DNA of 64,000 nt from assembly GCA_023413135.1 (NCBI GenBank), contig JAEZQK010000031.1:1-64000 (forward strand), given 5' to 3'. The translations under genes were made by a program, and so were the position numbers. This DNA is from Bacillota bacterium (GTDB lineage Bacteria > Bacillota > Clostridia > Christensenellales > Aristaeellaceae). This document shows positions 62,448-64,000 of this stretch, in pieces; the first letter of the stretch is position 1; every line of letters begins with the position of its first letter. The notes beneath the pieces are model-generated. The model saw only the letters and a program-made list of their open reading frames with translations. It did not search any database and was not told where the DNA came from.

Positions 62448-62574
62448 CAAGGGGGGCCTCCTTCATCGTTTGTATCAGTTTGAAACGCACCGCAAGAGCG
62501 TTATTTTTGTAATACAACAAAAGGGAACCCGTTCCTGCTATTTATATTTTATTGCGCACATGCCAAGTTTTCCT

Positions 62575-62620
62575 GGAAAAGATCCCAGGGGACCTCCTAT
62601 TTCGAAAGGAGGTCCCCCGG
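62575..62620 (-). terminator. Terminator after the AraC-GyrI gene
   Basis: GGGGACCTCCT (62588-62598) pairs perfectly with AGGAGGTCCCC (62607-62617). On the minus strand a short U-run (TTTT) follows about eight bases later. Confidence 0.6.
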
Positions 62621-62630
62621 ATAAACCCAT

Positions 62631-63464
62631 TTACTTTACCGTCACCGGTATCCAGATTTCCACGTTGCAATCATCCGCCTTCTCATCCCAGAGTGTATAC
62701 TTTTCAATGGTGGGAAGGCCGGATTTTTTGAACTTGCTCTGGGGCAAAAATTCCTGGTTGATTCGCTGCCACGTTTGATTCAATGCCTGGCCGCTGATGG
62801 TGCCGGAAGCCTCAAACTTCAGCCATGTGGCGGGAGGATAGGCATAGCTGTCAAACCCCGGCACATCATCTCCATCCCATAAGACGCCACACATGTAATC
62901 ATTGCTGCTATCTCCCAGAAAGCCGAAGCACAAGCCCAGATCATAAAAATGCCCGCTGAGCTTTTCGATCGCCTCGCCGCTGCCGTCGCTTTTGACAATG
63001 GCCCAGGTGCCGCCCCCGTAGGGCGTGGTGCGCCGTTTGCCGATAACCTTGAAGCCTTCCTTTTCCACGAGCGTGTAATCCATTTTGTTAACCCCCTTCA
63101 TTGTAAGGGCAAAGGTCAAATGGCAGTAGAACGAAAGCTTCGCGCCCGGATCCCTGGCCGCCGCCGGGGATACGCCGTGCAGCCGCTTGAAAGCCGCGGC
63201 AAACGCATCCGGTGAACCGTATCCATACTTCAAGGCGATATCGATCACCTTTTCTCCCGTATTCTGCAAATCATACGCCGCGCAGCTGAGCCTGCGCCGC
63301 CTTACATATTCCGATACCGGGATGCCCGTGATCTGTATGAACGAGCGCTGAAAAACGGAAAACGGGCAGGCCATGATCCTGGCGATTTCCTCGGGTTGTA
63401 CCTCATCCCCCAGGCAGCTTTCGATATAGTCCATTGCGCGGTTCATCCGTTCCACAAAATCCAT
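62631..63464 (-). CDS. AraC regulator with GyrI-like effector domain
   Basis: A 277-residue regulator. Residues 1-105 hold the AraC helix-turn-helix pair (PEEIARIMACPFSVFQRSFI, then IDIALKYGYGSPDAFAAAFK). Residues 125-277 are a GyrI-like small-molecule-binding domain (YTLVEKEGFKVIGKRRTTPY to NVEIWIPVTVK), as in Rob- and BmrR-type multidrug sensors. ATG at 63464 after GGGAGGTGAGG is chosen. The target genes are not evident here. Confidence 0.9.
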   Translation of the reverse strand: MDFVERMNRAMDYIESCLGDEVQPEEIARIMACPFSVFQRSFIQITGIPVSEYVRRRRLSCAAYDLQNTGEKVIDIALKYGYGSPDAFAAAFKRLHGVSPAAARDPGAKLSFYCHLTFALTMKGVNKMDYTLVEKEGFKVIGKRRTTPYGGGTWAIVKSDGSGEAIEKLSGHFYDLGLCFGFLGDSSNDYMCGVLWDGDDVPGFDSYAYPPATWLKFEASGTISGQALNQTWQRINQEFLPQSKFKKSGLPTIEKYTLWDEKADDCNVEIWIPVTVK

Positions 63465-63684
63465 TTCCTCACCTCCCTGGGGATAGTATAAAGGAGGCCT
63501 CTTCATTTTGCCCGTGATTGAGCCGACGGATATTCACGGGTGGTTGTCCGCTATTTCTGTATGCATCATACCACAGTTCCCTGCTGCTGTCACCGGGATG
63601 CGATCCGATAGAAAGGAAAATATCCAATTCATGGCGAAACAGTCAACCAGTGGGCGAGATATCAAAACATCTTCCGGAGGCTGT

Positions 63685-64000
63685 ATGCGCATAAAGCTTT
63701 TGCTCCTTGTTGCCGCGGTATGCCTGTCTATTGCGTCCTCCACCGCACTGGCGGAAGGCAATCTGCTTCAAAACGGCGGATTCGAGGAAGTACAGGACGG
63801 CTTGCCCCAAAATTGGAGCCGGGATATGTGGCTTGGCGATACGGGCATATCTCATCTTGAATCCAGCGGGGATGGACGGCTGGGCGGCCTTTGCGTTCTG
63901 GTAGACAATACATCGCCCAACGACGCCAGGTTTGTGCAGACGGTTTCCGTCGAGCCGCTTACCACCTACCGCCTGAGCGGCTGGGTCAAGGCCGGGGGCC
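63685..64000 (+). CDS. Secreted carbohydrate-binding protein, 5' part
   Basis: An open reading frame that runs off the right edge (105 codons visible). It starts at ATG 63685 with GGAGG upstream and has a signal peptide (LLLLVAAVCLSIASSTALAE). The mature start NLLQNGGFEEVQDGLPQNWS and later LTTYRLSGWVKA resemble the beta-sandwich of CBM4/9-type modules. It is probably a surface or secreted glycan-active protein, and the catalytic part would lie beyond the window. Confidence 0.75.
   Translation, partial: MRIKLLLLVAAVCLSIASSTALAEGNLLQNGGFEEVQDGLPQNWSRDMWLGDTGISHLESSGDGRLGGLCVLVDNTSPNDARFVQTVSVEPLTTYRLSGWVKAGG

Overview
The window looks like chromosomal DNA of an anaerobic, saccharolytic member of the Clostridia (Bacillota). 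I infer this from strong AGGAGG ribosome-binding sites, a T-box leader, sigma-A type promoters with 17-bp spacers, an [FeFe]-hydrogenase, an EFR1 flavodoxin-ferredoxin protein, GerMN and YugP-type proteins, and many CUT1 sugar ABC transporters that lack a local ATPase. The moderately high G+C and the gene content would fit an uncultured gut or digester lineage. I cannot name a genus. No rRNA, tRNA or CRISPR array was found.

Layout. 1-400: a minus-strand T-box leader whose target gene lies off the left edge, with hairpins resembling the end of an IS200/IS605 element between them. 443-9937: a plus-strand operon with a strong promoter, a palindromic operator candidate and a long structured leader, encoding an ATC-hydrolase-family protein, a LIV-type ABC importer (five genes), a CyuA-type cysteine desulfidase, a GntR regulator and DhaK/DhaL. 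10016-14880: a minus-strand AAA/DUF4143 ATPase, then a SNF2 helicase with its SWIM zinc-finger partner. 14925-16533: a GH29 fucosidase followed at once by a broken piece of a GH112 lacto-N-biose phosphorylase. 16667-23810: a minus-strand LacI operon (regulator, class II aldolase, PfkB kinase, GH43-like protein, solute-binding protein, two permeases). 23987-42926: a very long minus-strand glycan operon (three cytoplasmic or secreted glycosidases plus a sialidase-fold protein, four permeases, two solute-binding proteins, a DUF5696 lipoprotein and an NHL-TPR-YIP1 membrane protein), with a divergent AraC regulator at 43323. 44191-50030: an ABC-F protein and an ABC exporter with an M1-peptidase fusion. 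50088-59952: SDR, GerMN lipoprotein, small membrane protein, transglutaminase-like protein, Zn-peptidase, six-repeat peptidoglycan-binding lipoprotein, EamA transporter, FAD oxidoreductase and TetR. 60270-64000: [FeFe]-hydrogenase-like protein, EFR1 protein, AraC-GyrI regulator and the start of a secreted carbohydrate-binding protein.

How it works together. Two large sugar loci import oligosaccharides through CUT1 transporters that probably borrow a shared MsmX-type ATPase encoded elsewhere. Secreted arabinanase-like and sialidase-fold proteins act outside the cell and GH2/GH32 enzymes inside. The first operon joins amino-acid-type uptake, a ring-opening hydrolase, cysteine breakdown and a ketose kinase pair, which suggests degradation of a compound carrying both cysteine and a short sugar. 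This is my best candidate for an undescribed pathway. A 159-bp inverted-repeat element occurs twice (2567-2725 and 60087-60245), and a modular palindromic repeat sits at a transporter boundary (31180-31383).
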